In this document: in pieces, positions 37,888-47,174 of the stretch
Position numbering within the stretch: the stretch's first letter is position 1
Layout of the letters: each line of letters begins with the position of its first letter
DNA from: G020354785 sp964521285
GTDB lineage: Bacteria; Bacteroidota; Bacteroidia; Bacteroidales; UBA10428
Length of the DNA: 64,000 nt
Direction: 5' to 3'
NCBI GenBank assembly: GCA_964521285.1
Contig: CAZFQS010000006.1
Coordinates: 128,940 to 192,939 of the forward strand
Made by a program: the position numbers and the translations under genes
The notes under the pieces: model-generated
The model's database searches: none
What the model was told of the DNA's origin: nothing
What the model saw: the letters and a program-made list of their open reading frames with translations, nothing else

Positions 37888-38772
37888 ATGAAAAAAGCAC
37901 ATGTAATTATAGGATTATTATTTTTAGCAATGCTCACCATAGTTGTGGGGTGCGGGGATGAAAATGCTGTCGGCCCGTCACTTTCACTTTATGGAGGTAC
38001 TAATATTGATAGTGACGGAACAGTAGTACCGGGTGCTGTTTTATCATTTGGGTGGCATGCCCAGAGCGGTGATGCAAAACTGGAATCAATGACAATTTCC
38101 AGGGATGGTGTTGCTTTGGTAGGCTGGAATGAAAAAGAAATTCCAAACAGCGAAAATGAAAATTACACTGATACGGCATTAGTGGAAGCACCCCTTAATG
38201 AAGGTGCTTATAATTATGCACTCATGGTAACCGATAAAGATGGGCTTACAGCAAGCCAGTCAGTTGTAATTACTGTTGATGCTTCATTAGCAGGCGGCCC
38301 TATAGATACCTATACAGCTGTTCTTATGGGGGCACAATCAAATCTGGATGTAGGTAGTTTTCTTGACGCACAGACAGGAACAGTTTATTTAATTGGTCCG
38401 GCAACCTCAAATCAATCATCAATAGATATTGTTTATTATTATGGCTCACAGAACCTTGCCACTTTAACCGCTCCTGATGATGCTACTGTTGGTGGAGGTG
38501 CCGGCAACTTAGCACTTTGTGCAAGCTGGACGACTAAGAATGGAACAAGATTTGGAACTGCTTCGGTTACTGCTGCTGAATTTGAAAATATATCAAACGA
38601 TATTCAAATATTGGCTCAGACCGGAATAAGTAATTCCAAAAAGACTCAACTGGCAGTAGGTAATGTCTTATCTTTCTTAACTGTTAACGGGAAAAAAGGT
38701 TTAATCAAAGTAAGTGCAATAACTACCGGCGATACAGGTAGTATAACTATTGATGTCAAGATACAGGAATAA
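37888..38772 (+). CDS. Lipoprotein of unknown function
   Basis: The 294-residue product has a lipoprotein signal (LTIVVGCGDEN, Cys22). Residues about 30-130 look like an immunoglobulin or PKD-like beta-sandwich (GAVLSFGWHAQSG, LMVTDKDGLTASQSVVITVDA). The remainder, about 135-294, is rich in Gly, Ala, Ser and Thr and recurs as beta strands (SITIDVKIQ at the end). I do not recognise the family. It stands alone with a strong terminator after it. It is probably an envelope protein. Confidence 0.8.
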   Translation: MKKAHVIIGLLFLAMLTIVVGCGDENAVGPSLSLYGGTNIDSDGTVVPGAVLSFGWHAQSGDAKLESMTISRDGVALVGWNEKEIPNSENENYTDTALVEAPLNEGAYNYALMVTDKDGLTASQSVVITVDASLAGGPIDTYTAVLMGAQSNLDVGSFLDAQTGTVYLIGPATSNQSSIDIVYYYGSQNLATLTAPDDATVGGGAGNLALCASWTTKNGTRFGTASVTAAEFENISNDIQILAQTGISNSKKTQLAVGNVLSFLTVNGKKGLIKVSAITTGDTGSITIDVKIQE

Positions 38773-38792
38773 AACAATTATGTCAATATCTT

Positions 38793-38822
38793 AAGCCGCT
38801 TCGATTCCGGAGCGGCTTTTTA
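38793..38822 (+). terminator. Rho-independent terminator
   Basis: AAGCCGCT (38793-38800) pairs perfectly with AGCGGCTT (38811-38818) around a 10-base loop and is followed by T residues. It ends the lipoprotein transcript and lies only 18 bases before the GH67 start. Confidence 0.9.
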
Positions 38823-38839
38823 ATTTAAAATATCTATAT

Positions 38840-40984
38840 ATGACGGAGTATCTTAAACATAGACTTCAAAATATGCTTTTTATTATTTGGCTTGTTACAT
38901 GTTTTATTAGTTGTACAAAATATGCGGATAATAGTTATGACCTCTGGCTTAAATATAAGAAAATTGGTGATGTTGCCGTGCTTAAAGAATACAGGCAGTA
39001 CATATCATATGTCAGTATAAAGGGAGATTCCGGAACTATGAAAGTTATCCGGGAGGAGGCAGAGAGGGGCTTTTCCGGATTATTGGGGCGAAATATACCT
39101 GTAACAGATACAATCTTAAGTAACGGTACTTTAATAATTGGCACTCCGGCGGAATCCGGAATTATAAGAAACCTCAATATTTCCTCTGTACTTGACACCC
39201 TGGGCATAGAGGGTTTTCTTATAAAGACGGCAGAAATAAACGGGTATAAAGCTCTGCTGGTAGCAGCTAATGAAGAAATTGGACTGCTATACGGTACGTT
39301 CCATTTGTTAAGGATTATGCAAACACAAAACAGCCTGAAAAATATAAATATAGCCTCAAAACCAAAAATCCGGTACAGATTGTTAAATCACTGGGATAAT
39401 CTTGACAGGAAAGTGGAAAGGGGGTATGCAGGAAAATCATTATGGAAATGGGACGAGTTGCCTGACAAGACAGACCTCCGGTACAGGGATTATGCCTGTG
39501 CCTGTGCATCAATAGGTATTAACGGAACAGTTATTAATAATGTTAACGCGACTCCCGAAATACTTAAGCCAGAATATATAAGGAAGATAGCCGCGCTGGC
39601 TGATGTATTCAGACCCTTTGGAATAAAGCTGTACCTGTCGATAAATTTTTCTTCCCCTTTAAAACCTTTAGCTGTTATAAACAGGAGGCGGGGAGGTATT
39701 GGCAATCTCGACACGGCAGACCCGTTAAATCCTGAAGTCAGATTATGGTGGAAGGAAAAAGTCAGGGAGATTTATAAACATATACCCGATTTTGGAGGAT
39801 TCCTGGTAAAAGCAAACTCCGAAGGTATGCCAGGGCCGCAGGATTTCGGGAGAACACATGCTGACGGGGCAAATATGCTGGCTGAAGCCCTGGAACCCTA
39901 TAACGGAATTGTTATGTGGCGTGCCTTTGTTTATGAACCTGATGTTGATCCTGACCGTGCAAAACGTTCCTATAAAGAATTTGTTCCCCTTGATGGCAGG
40001 TTTCATACTAATGTCTTTGTCCAGGCTAAAAACGGACCGGTAGATTTCCAGCCACGGGAACCTGTTCAGCCTTTGTTCGGGGCAATGCCTAATACTCCGC
40101 TCATGATGGAACTGCAAATAACCCAGGAATATTTAGGGCATTCAAAGCATTTGGTTTATCTGGCACCCATGTGGAAAGAATATTTTCAGTTTGAAACATA
40201 TGCTCATGGGAAAGGCTCAAATGTTGCAAGAATCATTGACGGGAGCTTGTATAATTATCAGATGACAGGAATAGCGGGAGTGGCAAACACAGGAGATGAC
40301 CAGAACTGGTGCGGGCATTTCTTTGCCCAGGCAAACTGGTATACTTTTGGCCGACTGGCATGGGACCATTCGCTAACTGCTGAAGATATTGCAGAAGAAT
40401 GGATACGTATGTCAATAAGCAATAAAGATGATATTGTTGAAATAATAAAATCAATGATGATGGGTTCATGGGAAGCCTGTGTTAATTATATGACACCACT
40501 CGGACTGCATCATATTATGCAGGAAGGATTTCATTACGGTCCGCAACCTGACCATTCAAGGGGCAGGTTGGATTGGACCTCTGTATATTACCATCGTGCC
40601 GATAGCATGGGAATAGGGTTTGACAGGAGTTCATCAGGAAGCAATGCTACGGGCCAGTACTTTTCTCCTTTAAGGGAGGAATTTGATAATATAAGCACCT
40701 GCCCTGAGAAATACCTTCTCTGGTTTCACCATGTAAGCTGGGACCATAAACTCAGGTCAGGAATGACATTGTGGGAAGAGCTATGTTACAGGTATTTTAA
40801 AGGAGTGGATTACGTAAGAGACATGATTGCCAAATGGGATGAACTTGAAGGAAGCATAAATAATGATATCTATATACACGTAAAAAACAAACTTCGGGTA
40901 CAGGAAAAAGATGCTGAGATCTGGAGAGATACCTGTATTCAATATTTCCAAAAATTCAGCAAAAAAGAAGTACCGGATTTCTGA
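38840..40984 (+). CDS. GH67 alpha-glucuronidase, lipoprotein
   Basis: The 714-residue product matches GH67 over its length: an N-terminal domain with LLGRNIPV and the NGYKALLVAANEEIGLLYGTF pattern, then YRLLNHWDNLDRKVERGYAG opening the barrel, GGFLVKANSEGMPGPQDFGRTHADGAN with the catalytic acid Glu, and MMELQITQEYLGH. A signal segment ending FISC (about residue 25 from the first ATG; an ATG at residue 12 is also possible) makes it a lipoprotein. The enzyme removes 4-O-methylglucuronic acid from xylo-oligosaccharides. No other xylan gene lies beside it. The start is placed at 38840. Confidence 0.95.
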   Translation: MTEYLKHRLQNMLFIIWLVTCFISCTKYADNSYDLWLKYKKIGDVAVLKEYRQYISYVSIKGDSGTMKVIREEAERGFSGLLGRNIPVTDTILSNGTLIIGTPAESGIIRNLNISSVLDTLGIEGFLIKTAEINGYKALLVAANEEIGLLYGTFHLLRIMQTQNSLKNINIASKPKIRYRLLNHWDNLDRKVERGYAGKSLWKWDELPDKTDLRYRDYACACASIGINGTVINNVNATPEILKPEYIRKIAALADVFRPFGIKLYLSINFSSPLKPLAVINRRRGGIGNLDTADPLNPEVRLWWKEKVREIYKHIPDFGGFLVKANSEGMPGPQDFGRTHADGANMLAEALEPYNGIVMWRAFVYEPDVDPDRAKRSYKEFVPLDGRFHTNVFVQAKNGPVDFQPREPVQPLFGAMPNTPLMMELQITQEYLGHSKHLVYLAPMWKEYFQFETYAHGKGSNVARIIDGSLYNYQMTGIAGVANTGDDQNWCGHFFAQANWYTFGRLAWDHSLTAEDIAEEWIRMSISNKDDIVEIIKSMMMGSWEACVNYMTPLGLHHIMQEGFHYGPQPDHSRGRLDWTSVYYHRADSMGIGFDRSSSGSNATGQYFSPLREEFDNISTCPEKYLLWFHHVSWDHKLRSGMTLWEELCYRYFKGVDYVRDMIAKWDELEGSINNDIYIHVKNKLRVQEKDAEIWRDTCIQYFQKFSKKEVPDF

Positions 40985-41158
40985 TTTAGGATTAACGATT
41001 GTTGAAATAAAAATGGTTTAATTACTTGTTTATTATTATCTGAAAAAAGTATTTTTTTTATTAAATTGACAAAAAATAAGCACAAATTACAGAGAACTTA
41101 CATATCTTATTAATAATAATATTATTAACTTATTATTATTTAATTTAAACTAAGAACA

Positions 41159-44100
41159 ATGAATAATATAGAGGATCATAAAAAACCTGATAGCAAAATA
41201 AAATTATTGTTTAAGCGATTAGATCCCGGGAAATATAGTATAAAGAATAAACTTCAGTTGTTGGTATTTGCTGTTGTTTTTGGTACAATACTTTTGATAA
41301 GTATATTCGGACTGGTATACCATAAAAGTGTCATTTATAAAAGTTCATTAGATAAACTTACATCAATACAGGAATATAACAAAAAACATATAGAGTCATA
41401 TTTTTCACAGATAGGGAACCAGATAAAATTGTTATCTGACAACAAAGTTGTAATAAATGCATTACAGGAATTTAAGGATGCTTACAGAGCTGTTGAAAAT
41501 GATAATTATTATACTTCTTCTGCCGCGAGTATTGAAGATGTTTCAACCCTGCTGTCTAACTATTATGAAACAGAATACATTGAAGTTATCAACGATAAAT
41601 TAGATGTTGAACTGGATGCGGGAAACTTTATCCCTGACAATAATAATTCCAAAATCCTTCAGTTTCTTTATATTGCAAACAATAATAAGCCTGCTAAACT
41701 AAAATACCAGTTAAACAGAGCAGAGGACGGGACTGTCTACAGTGATATTCATAATATGTATCACTCATTCTTCAGAGACTGGCTAACTAAATTTAAATAC
41801 GATGATATTTACCTTGTTGATAATAAGTCAGGAGATATTATTTATTCAGTAAGTAAGAAGTTGGATTTTGCCACAAACCTGCTTTCAGGGCCTTATAGCA
41901 AAAGTAATCTTTCAGAGGCATATAAATCTGCAGCAGGGGCAATTAATTCGGGCTATACAATCACTGTAGATTTTGAAAATTACTATCCGTCTCTTCTGGA
42001 ACCTTCTTTATTCATTGCCTCTCCGATATTTGATAATTCAGAGAAAATTGGTGTTTTGATATTCCAGGTATCAACAAAAACTATAGATGATTTATTAAAT
42101 GTAAAAAAGCTTAAAGATGATGTTGAGTCTTTTAACGGTGTTCAGTCTCTAATAATTGGTGATGACAGGTATTTAAGAAATAATGACCTGAGACTGATCA
42201 CAGATAAGGATGAATACTTAAGAACATTAAAAAAGGCAAGAGTAAATACAGGAGTTGTCAATAAAATTGAAAAATTTTCCACTACAGCTCTTATTCAGTC
42301 CGTGGGTAAAGAACTATTTTCAAATGGCAATGACGGTTATTCCGGCCAGGGAAAATACAAGGATATTTCAAAAACAGGGTTTTTATGTACTTATACCCCT
42401 CTAAATATACAAGACTTGAGTTGGATTCTGATAACACAGGCAAATACCAGGGATTTGTTTAAATCAGTGAGAACTATAATCTACCTGTTAATTGTAATCA
42501 GCATAGTCATAATAATATTTTCCCTGCTGGCCGGAGGCTCATTTAGTAAAAGGCTTTCAGGCCGGATAAATAATATTAATAAATCCCTGATTACACTATC
42601 AAAAGGTGAGACTTTCAGCGACCTTATAAACTCACAGTTTGATGAACTGGGAAATACAGTAGAGTATTTAAATAATCTTATGCACAGAATTAATGAGGCT
42701 TCAGATTTTGCTACAAATCTCGGGGAGGGGAAATTTGATTATGAATTTAGTTCTTATAGCGAGAATGATAAATTGGGTTTATCACTTGAAAAAATGAAAA
42801 ACAGCCTGTTAAATGCACGCGATGAAGAAGAAAAGAGGAAAAAAGAAGATGAGATTAGAAACTGGACAACTGATGGTATTGCCAGGTTTAATGATATTCT
42901 CAGAACAGACAACGATAATATTGAAAAACTTTCATATAATTTAATTAAGAATTTAATTGATTATTTATCTGCTAACCAGGGAGGCTTCTTCCTTCTTGAA
43001 GGGGAAGAAAACCAGGAAAAACAATTAAATCTTGTTGCTTCTTATGCCTATGACAGGAGGAAATACCTGAAGAAACAGATAAAAATTGGTGAGGGTCTTG
43101 CAGGTACAAGTGTTCTGGAAAAGAAGACTATCTTCCTGAAGGATATTCCTGAGGATTATGCTGAGATTACTTCAGGACTCGGGGGAAGTCATCCACGCAG
43201 TGTATTGATTGTACCACTGAATCTGGATGATGAAGTTTTGGGAATTATTGAATTAGCCTCGTTTAATATATTTAAGCAGCATGAAATTGAATTTGTAGAA
43301 CAGCTTGCATTAAGCATTGCTTCAACTATGGTAACAGTAAAATTGAATGTCAGGACCGCCCAGCTGTTAAAGGAATCGAATAAACGTACTGAGGATCTGG
43401 CCCAGCAGGAAGAAGAAATGCGCCAGAATCTTGAGGAAATGCAGGCTACACAGGATGAATTAAGAAGAGTCAAAGAAGAGGAAAAGAAGGCGACAGAAAA
43501 GCACAGAAAGGAACAGGAAGAACTTATGAATAAACTAAAGTTGCAGAATGAAGAACTTAACAAGATTCAGGTTGACATGTTAAAAGAAACAGCCCTGTTA
43601 AATAATCTGATGAACTTTAGTCCGGATTATATCTATTTTAAAGACAAACAGAGCAAGTTTATAAGAATCAGTAAAACTATGGCCAAGTCTTTTGGCTTCA
43701 AAAAACCTGAAGACGCAGTAGGCAAGAGCGATTTTGACCTGTTTACCGATGAACATGCCAGGCCGGCATTTAATGATGAAATGGAAATTATTAAAACCGG
43801 TAAACCTATAGTCGATAAAATAGAAAAAGAGACCAGGAGTGATGGCACAGTTACCTGGGTTACCACAACAAAAATGCCCCTTGTAAATGAATTGGGTGAG
43901 ACTATAGGAACATTTGGGATATCATCGGATGTAACTCATATCAAAGAGCTTGAAATCAAGGCAAGTGAAGTTGAGGCAGAAAGCCAGAAACTGCAAGAGG
44001 ACCTTTTAAAAGAAACAGCCCTGTTAAATAATCTGATGAGCTTTAGTCCGGATCATATATATTTCAAAGACAAACACAGCAAGTTTATAAGAATCAGTAA

Positions 44101-44479
44101 AACCATGGCCAAGTCTTTTGGCTTTAAAAAACCTGAAGACGCAGCAGGTAAAAGCGATTTTGACTTATTTACAGATGAACATGCCAGGCCGGCATTTCGT
44201 GATGAGATGAAAATTATTAAAACCGGAAGACCAATAGTTAATAAGATAGAAAAAGAAACCAGGAGTGATGGCAGAATTACATGGGTTACCACTACAAAGA
44301 TGCCTCTGGTCGATAAAAAAGGTAAGACAATAGGGACATTTGGTGTATCATCTGATATAACTAAAATTAAAAACCTTGAAATCAGAGCCGGTGAAGTTGA
44401 GGCAAAAAGTAAGAAGCTCCAGGAAGAGCTGAAAAAGGCAACTGCAATGTTAAACAAACTTAAAAAGGGTAAAAAGTAA
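41159..44479 (+). CDS. Large membrane sensor: extracytoplasmic domain, HAMP-like, GAF, two tandem PAS, no recognised output
   Basis: The 1106-residue product has a membrane segment at about 32-54, a large extracytoplasmic region (about 55-435) of the double-Cache type, a second membrane segment (about 438-460), a HAMP-like linker, a GAF domain (about 575-735; IKIGEGLAGTSVLEKKTIFLKDIPEDY), a coiled coil (about 740-805) and two almost identical PAS domains (806-947 and 948-1089), each starting LLKETALLNNLM. It ends shortly after in a Lys-rich tail. No kinase, GGDEF, cyclase or methyl-accepting signalling helix is apparent. It may signal through a partner or be a sensor whose output gene was lost. 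A tRNA gene follows directly. Confidence 0.87.
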   Translation: MNNIEDHKKPDSKIKLLFKRLDPGKYSIKNKLQLLVFAVVFGTILLISIFGLVYHKSVIYKSSLDKLTSIQEYNKKHIESYFSQIGNQIKLLSDNKVVINALQEFKDAYRAVENDNYYTSSAASIEDVSTLLSNYYETEYIEVINDKLDVELDAGNFIPDNNNSKILQFLYIANNNKPAKLKYQLNRAEDGTVYSDIHNMYHSFFRDWLTKFKYDDIYLVDNKSGDIIYSVSKKLDFATNLLSGPYSKSNLSEAYKSAAGAINSGYTITVDFENYYPSLLEPSLFIASPIFDNSEKIGVLIFQVSTKTIDDLLNVKKLKDDVESFNGVQSLIIGDDRYLRNNDLRLITDKDEYLRTLKKARVNTGVVNKIEKFSTTALIQSVGKELFSNGNDGYSGQGKYKDISKTGFLCTYTPLNIQDLSWILITQANTRDLFKSVRTIIYLLIVISIVIIIFSLLAGGSFSKRLSGRINNINKSLITLSKGETFSDLINSQFDELGNTVEYLNNLMHRINEASDFATNLGEGKFDYEFSSYSENDKLGLSLEKMKNSLLNARDEEEKRKKEDEIRNWTTDGIARFNDILRTDNDNIEKLSYNLIKNLIDYLSANQGGFFLLEGEENQEKQLNLVASYAYDRRKYLKKQIKIGEGLAGTSVLEKKTIFLKDIPEDYAEITSGLGGSHPRSVLIVPLNLDDEVLGIIELASFNIFKQHEIEFVEQLALSIASTMVTVKLNVRTAQLLKESNKRTEDLAQQEEEMRQNLEEMQATQDELRRVKEEEKKATEKHRKEQEELMNKLKLQNEELNKIQVDMLKETALLNNLMNFSPDYIYFKDKQSKFIRISKTMAKSFGFKKPEDAVGKSDFDLFTDEHARPAFNDEMEIIKTGKPIVDKIEKETRSDGTVTWVTTTKMPLVNELGETIGTFGISSDVTHIKELEIKASEVEAESQKLQEDLLKETALLNNLMSFSPDHIYFKDKHSKFIRISKTMAKSFGFKKPEDAAGKSDFDLFTDEHARPAFRDEMKIIKTGRPIVNKIEKETRSDGRITWVTTTKMPLVDKKGKTIGTFGVSSDITKIKNLEIRAGEVEAKSKKLQEELKKATAMLNKLKKGKK
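43574..44425 (+). repeat. In-frame tandem duplication of a PAS-encoding unit (2 x 426 bases)
   Basis: Copy 1 (43574-43999) and copy 2 (44000-44425) are direct, adjacent and in frame, each coding 142 residues. Long blocks are identical at base level, for example AGAAACAGCCCTGTTAAATA at the start of each copy, which indicates a recent duplication or ongoing conversion. Confidence 0.9.
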
Positions 44480-44517
44480 ATAATTCATCAATAACTGTCA
44501 CAAAAGGATTATTTTTT

Positions 44518-44525
44518 TATTTTTG
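44518..44525 (+). promoter_or_regulatory. -7 box of tRNA-Arg promoter
   Basis: TATTTTTG matches the Bacteroidota -7 consensus TAnnTTTG exactly and ends 17 bases before the mature tRNA 5' end. No clear TTG -33 element is visible at the right distance. Confidence 0.45.
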
Positions 44526-44542
44526 CAGCCTGTTTAAATACC

Positions 44543-44616
<74 letters not shown>

Positions 44617-44762
44617 CAAATGGTTGAGTAGACTCACAAGATGCAGGAAATATTTCAGTAGGCTTAGCAATTAACATTACAAAGGGATTTATTCTTTTAA
44701 GAGTACCATTAAAACTCAAAAAGAGTTTTAACCGGATATTATAAGGTAAATATTTGTTTAAT

Positions 44763-45698
44763 ATGATAATAAGTGCAAGCAGGCGGACTGATATTCCTTC
44801 TTTTTACGGGGAATGGTTTATCAACAGAATTAATAAGGGATTCCTGTTTGTCAGAAATCCATTCAACAATACTGTTGTATACAGGATAGATATTAATCCT
44901 GATATCGTTGATTGTATAGTATTCTGGACAAAAGATCCAAAATCATTTTTGGATAAATTGCAATTCCTCAATCAATATAACTATTATTTCCTTTTCACTG
45001 TAACTCCCTATAATACAACCCTGGAAAAACATCTGCCTGACAAAAAAGAAATAATCAATACTTTCAGAATATTATCTGGCAAGTTAGGCAAGGAGAAAGT
45101 AATATGGAGATATGATCCTGTTATTTATACCAACAAAATTAGTATGGATTATCATCTGAAGCACTTTGAATACCTGGTAAAAGAATTGTCAGGGCATACC
45201 AGCAAATGCATTATTAGCTTTATTCATATGTATAACAAATGCCAGAGAAATCTTAAGGGTACTAATGCCAGGGAAGTTACAGCAGATGAAATGTTTGCTA
45301 TATCAAAGAATATGGTTCAGATAGCGAATAAGTTTAATATAAAAATAGAATCATGCGCCCTTAAAACGGATTTATCAGCTTATGGGATAAATCCCGGGAG
45401 CTGCATTGATAAAACATTAATTGAAAAAATTACCGGAAGGCATTTAAACATAGCCAAAGACAAAAATCAGAGAAAAGAATGCAATTGTTTTGAGAGCATT
45501 GATATTGGTGTTTATAATACATGTTTGCATAACTGCCTGTATTGCTATGCTAACTATAATTTTGAAACAGTAATGCAAAATTTCAGACAGCACGATCCTG
45601 AATCCCCATTCTTAATTGGAGGATCAACTGATAAAGATACTTTTCACGACAGGAAACAGGAATCATTAATAACTAATGATATACAAATGTTTTCATGA
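44763..45698 (+). CDS. DUF1848-family protein with C-terminal CxxxCxxC cluster
   Basis: The ATG at 44763 gives 311 residues starting MIISASRRTDIPSFYGEWF, the hallmark opening of DUF1848; a TTG nine bases upstream is an unlikely start. WTKDPKSFLDKL and VIWRYDPVIY follow. Near the C-terminus are CNCFE and, at about 254-261, CLHNCLYC, a radical-SAM-like CxxxCxxC cluster that probably holds an iron-sulfur centre, although it is at the wrong end for a classical radical SAM enzyme. Activity is unknown. It precedes a radical SAM gene in the same orientation by 59 bases, suggesting a joint function. Confidence 0.88.
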   Translation: MIISASRRTDIPSFYGEWFINRINKGFLFVRNPFNNTVVYRIDINPDIVDCIVFWTKDPKSFLDKLQFLNQYNYYFLFTVTPYNTTLEKHLPDKKEIINTFRILSGKLGKEKVIWRYDPVIYTNKISMDYHLKHFEYLVKELSGHTSKCIISFIHMYNKCQRNLKGTNAREVTADEMFAISKNMVQIANKFNIKIESCALKTDLSAYGINPGSCIDKTLIEKITGRHLNIAKDKNQRKECNCFESIDIGVYNTCLHNCLYCYANYNFETVMQNFRQHDPESPFLIGGSTDKDTFHDRKQESLITNDIQMFS

Positions 45699-45757
45699 AT
45701 TGTATAACAACACATAGAAAAAATAATCTGGTGTCTAATATAAATTAATTTTAGTCT

Positions 45758-46786
45758 ATGATAATAAGGTTACCAAGACCAATATCCTTTGGATTTATAC
45801 TTTCATATAAGTGTTCAGCTGCCTGCAAGCACTGCATGTACGCCTGCAGTCCGAAATGGAGTGATGAATGGATTTCGAATGAAAATTTATATAAAATACT
45901 AACTCAAATGGCCGGTATAATTGAGCCGTCTCCATATGGGCCCGACAACATAAATTTAAATTACGGATTACATTTTACAGGAGGTGAGCCCTTTTTAAAT
46001 TTCGACTTGCTTTGTGAAGCAGTGGAAATGGCAGAGGAATTAAACATACCTTCAACATTTGTTGAGACTAACTGTTTCTGGGCGGTCAACGATAAGTCAA
46101 CCCGGGAGAAATTATCAATTTTAAAAAACAAAGGTTTAAAAGGGATACTGATTTCGGTCAATCCTTTTTTTCTTGAGTATATACCTTTTGAAAGAACAGA
46201 AAGGACAGTCAAATACGGATATGAGTTATTTGGCCAGAATCTTATAGTATATCAGCACGAATATTACAAGCGATTCAGAAGTCTTGATATAAGCAAGAAA
46301 ATGTCTTTTAATGATTTTCTGGATTTAGAGGGCAGGAGAGACTTTGCCAGGAATACGGAATTCTTTATATCAGGACGCGCGCCCTATAAAATTCAGAATT
46401 ACAACATATATCTGAAATATCCGGCAAAACGTTTTTTTAATCAGGTTTGCAGTCCGCCTTTTATTCGCAGCTGGCATAATCATGTGGATAATTATGAAAA
46501 TTTTGTACCTGGCTACTGCGGAGGAATATCACTGGGTAGCTTTTATGATCTGGATAAGTATATAAAAGATGGTATAGAACTGGATGAGCATCCTGTATTA
46601 AAATATATTATAAGTGATAATTTTGAAGGATTATTATCATTTGCAAAAGATTATGGATATAAAGAAGTTAAAGGCGGTTATTTATCAAAGTGCCATCTGT
46701 GTGTGGATATCAGGAAGCATTTAGTAGCTAAGGGAAACTTCAGCGAACTGGAACCCAAGGAATTCTACCAGCATCTGGACGATTGA
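45758..46786 (+). CDS. Radical SAM protein
   Basis: The 342-residue product starts with a short strand and then the cluster CSAACKHC (Cys19, Cys23, Cys26), the CxxxCxxC that binds the 4Fe-4S centre and S-adenosylmethionine. LHFTGGEPFLNF supplies the SAM-binding GGEP motif. Near the C-terminus CHLCVDIRKHLV and other Cys residues (CSPPF, PGYCGG) could hold a second cluster. The reaction is unknown. Its neighbour is the DUF1848 protein. It may modify a peptide or tRNA, but nothing here decides. Confidence 0.92.
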   Translation: MIIRLPRPISFGFILSYKCSAACKHCMYACSPKWSDEWISNENLYKILTQMAGIIEPSPYGPDNINLNYGLHFTGGEPFLNFDLLCEAVEMAEELNIPSTFVETNCFWAVNDKSTREKLSILKNKGLKGILISVNPFFLEYIPFERTERTVKYGYELFGQNLIVYQHEYYKRFRSLDISKKMSFNDFLDLEGRRDFARNTEFFISGRAPYKIQNYNIYLKYPAKRFFNQVCSPPFIRSWHNHVDNYENFVPGYCGGISLGSFYDLDKYIKDGIELDEHPVLKYIISDNFEGLLSFAKDYGYKEVKGGYLSKCHLCVDIRKHLVAKGNFSELEPKEFYQHLDD

Positions 46787-46834
46787 AAAGGGGCAGCGCC
46801 CTTAAATGATTTAAGATTAACGATTTACGATTTT
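46787..46834 (+). repeat. Dispersed intergenic repeat, copy 1
   Basis: This stretch carries GGGGCAGCGCCCTT followed by ATGATTTAAGATTAACGATT and closely matches 62024-62070 downstream of the ECF sigma gene. It starts at the stop codon of the radical SAM gene. Confidence 0.7.
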
Positions 46835-47174
46835 ACATCTGGCCACTTAAAAACTTTTACTATTTTGTTACTTAAATCCTCAAACTCTCTCCTATCCCGT
46901 TAATTTACAAATATTTATATCTAAACTGAACTTTTGGGAACAGAAAGTAAGTTAGATGCAACATTTTGATGCTGTTAAGATCATAGCTTCTACTTGTCTG
47001 ACTATTAAAAGTTAAGAAAGGAACAAACGTTCTCAAACGCTCAAACTACAAACAACATATAATCTTTTATTAAGAGCTGGGCCTTATTCATTTTTATGAA
47101 ACAACAAAATATTTAATTATAAATGCAAGAATTAAGTACGATTGTCTTTTAAAGTACTAACAACACTTTTATTG
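46835..47174. other. AT-rich intergenic region, no gene seen
   Basis: No ORF with a credible start or composition is visible. A stretch at about 46920-47010 shows loose resemblance to about 48545-48640 on the other side of the nucleotidyltransferase pair; the match is too weak to call a repeat with confidence. Confidence 0.4.

Noticed and set aside
43189..44457. Several Ser/Leu-rich open frames opposite the GAF and PAS part of the sensor
   Set aside because: They mirror the coding strand of a conserved domain protein, and two repeat each other only because the PAS unit is duplicated.
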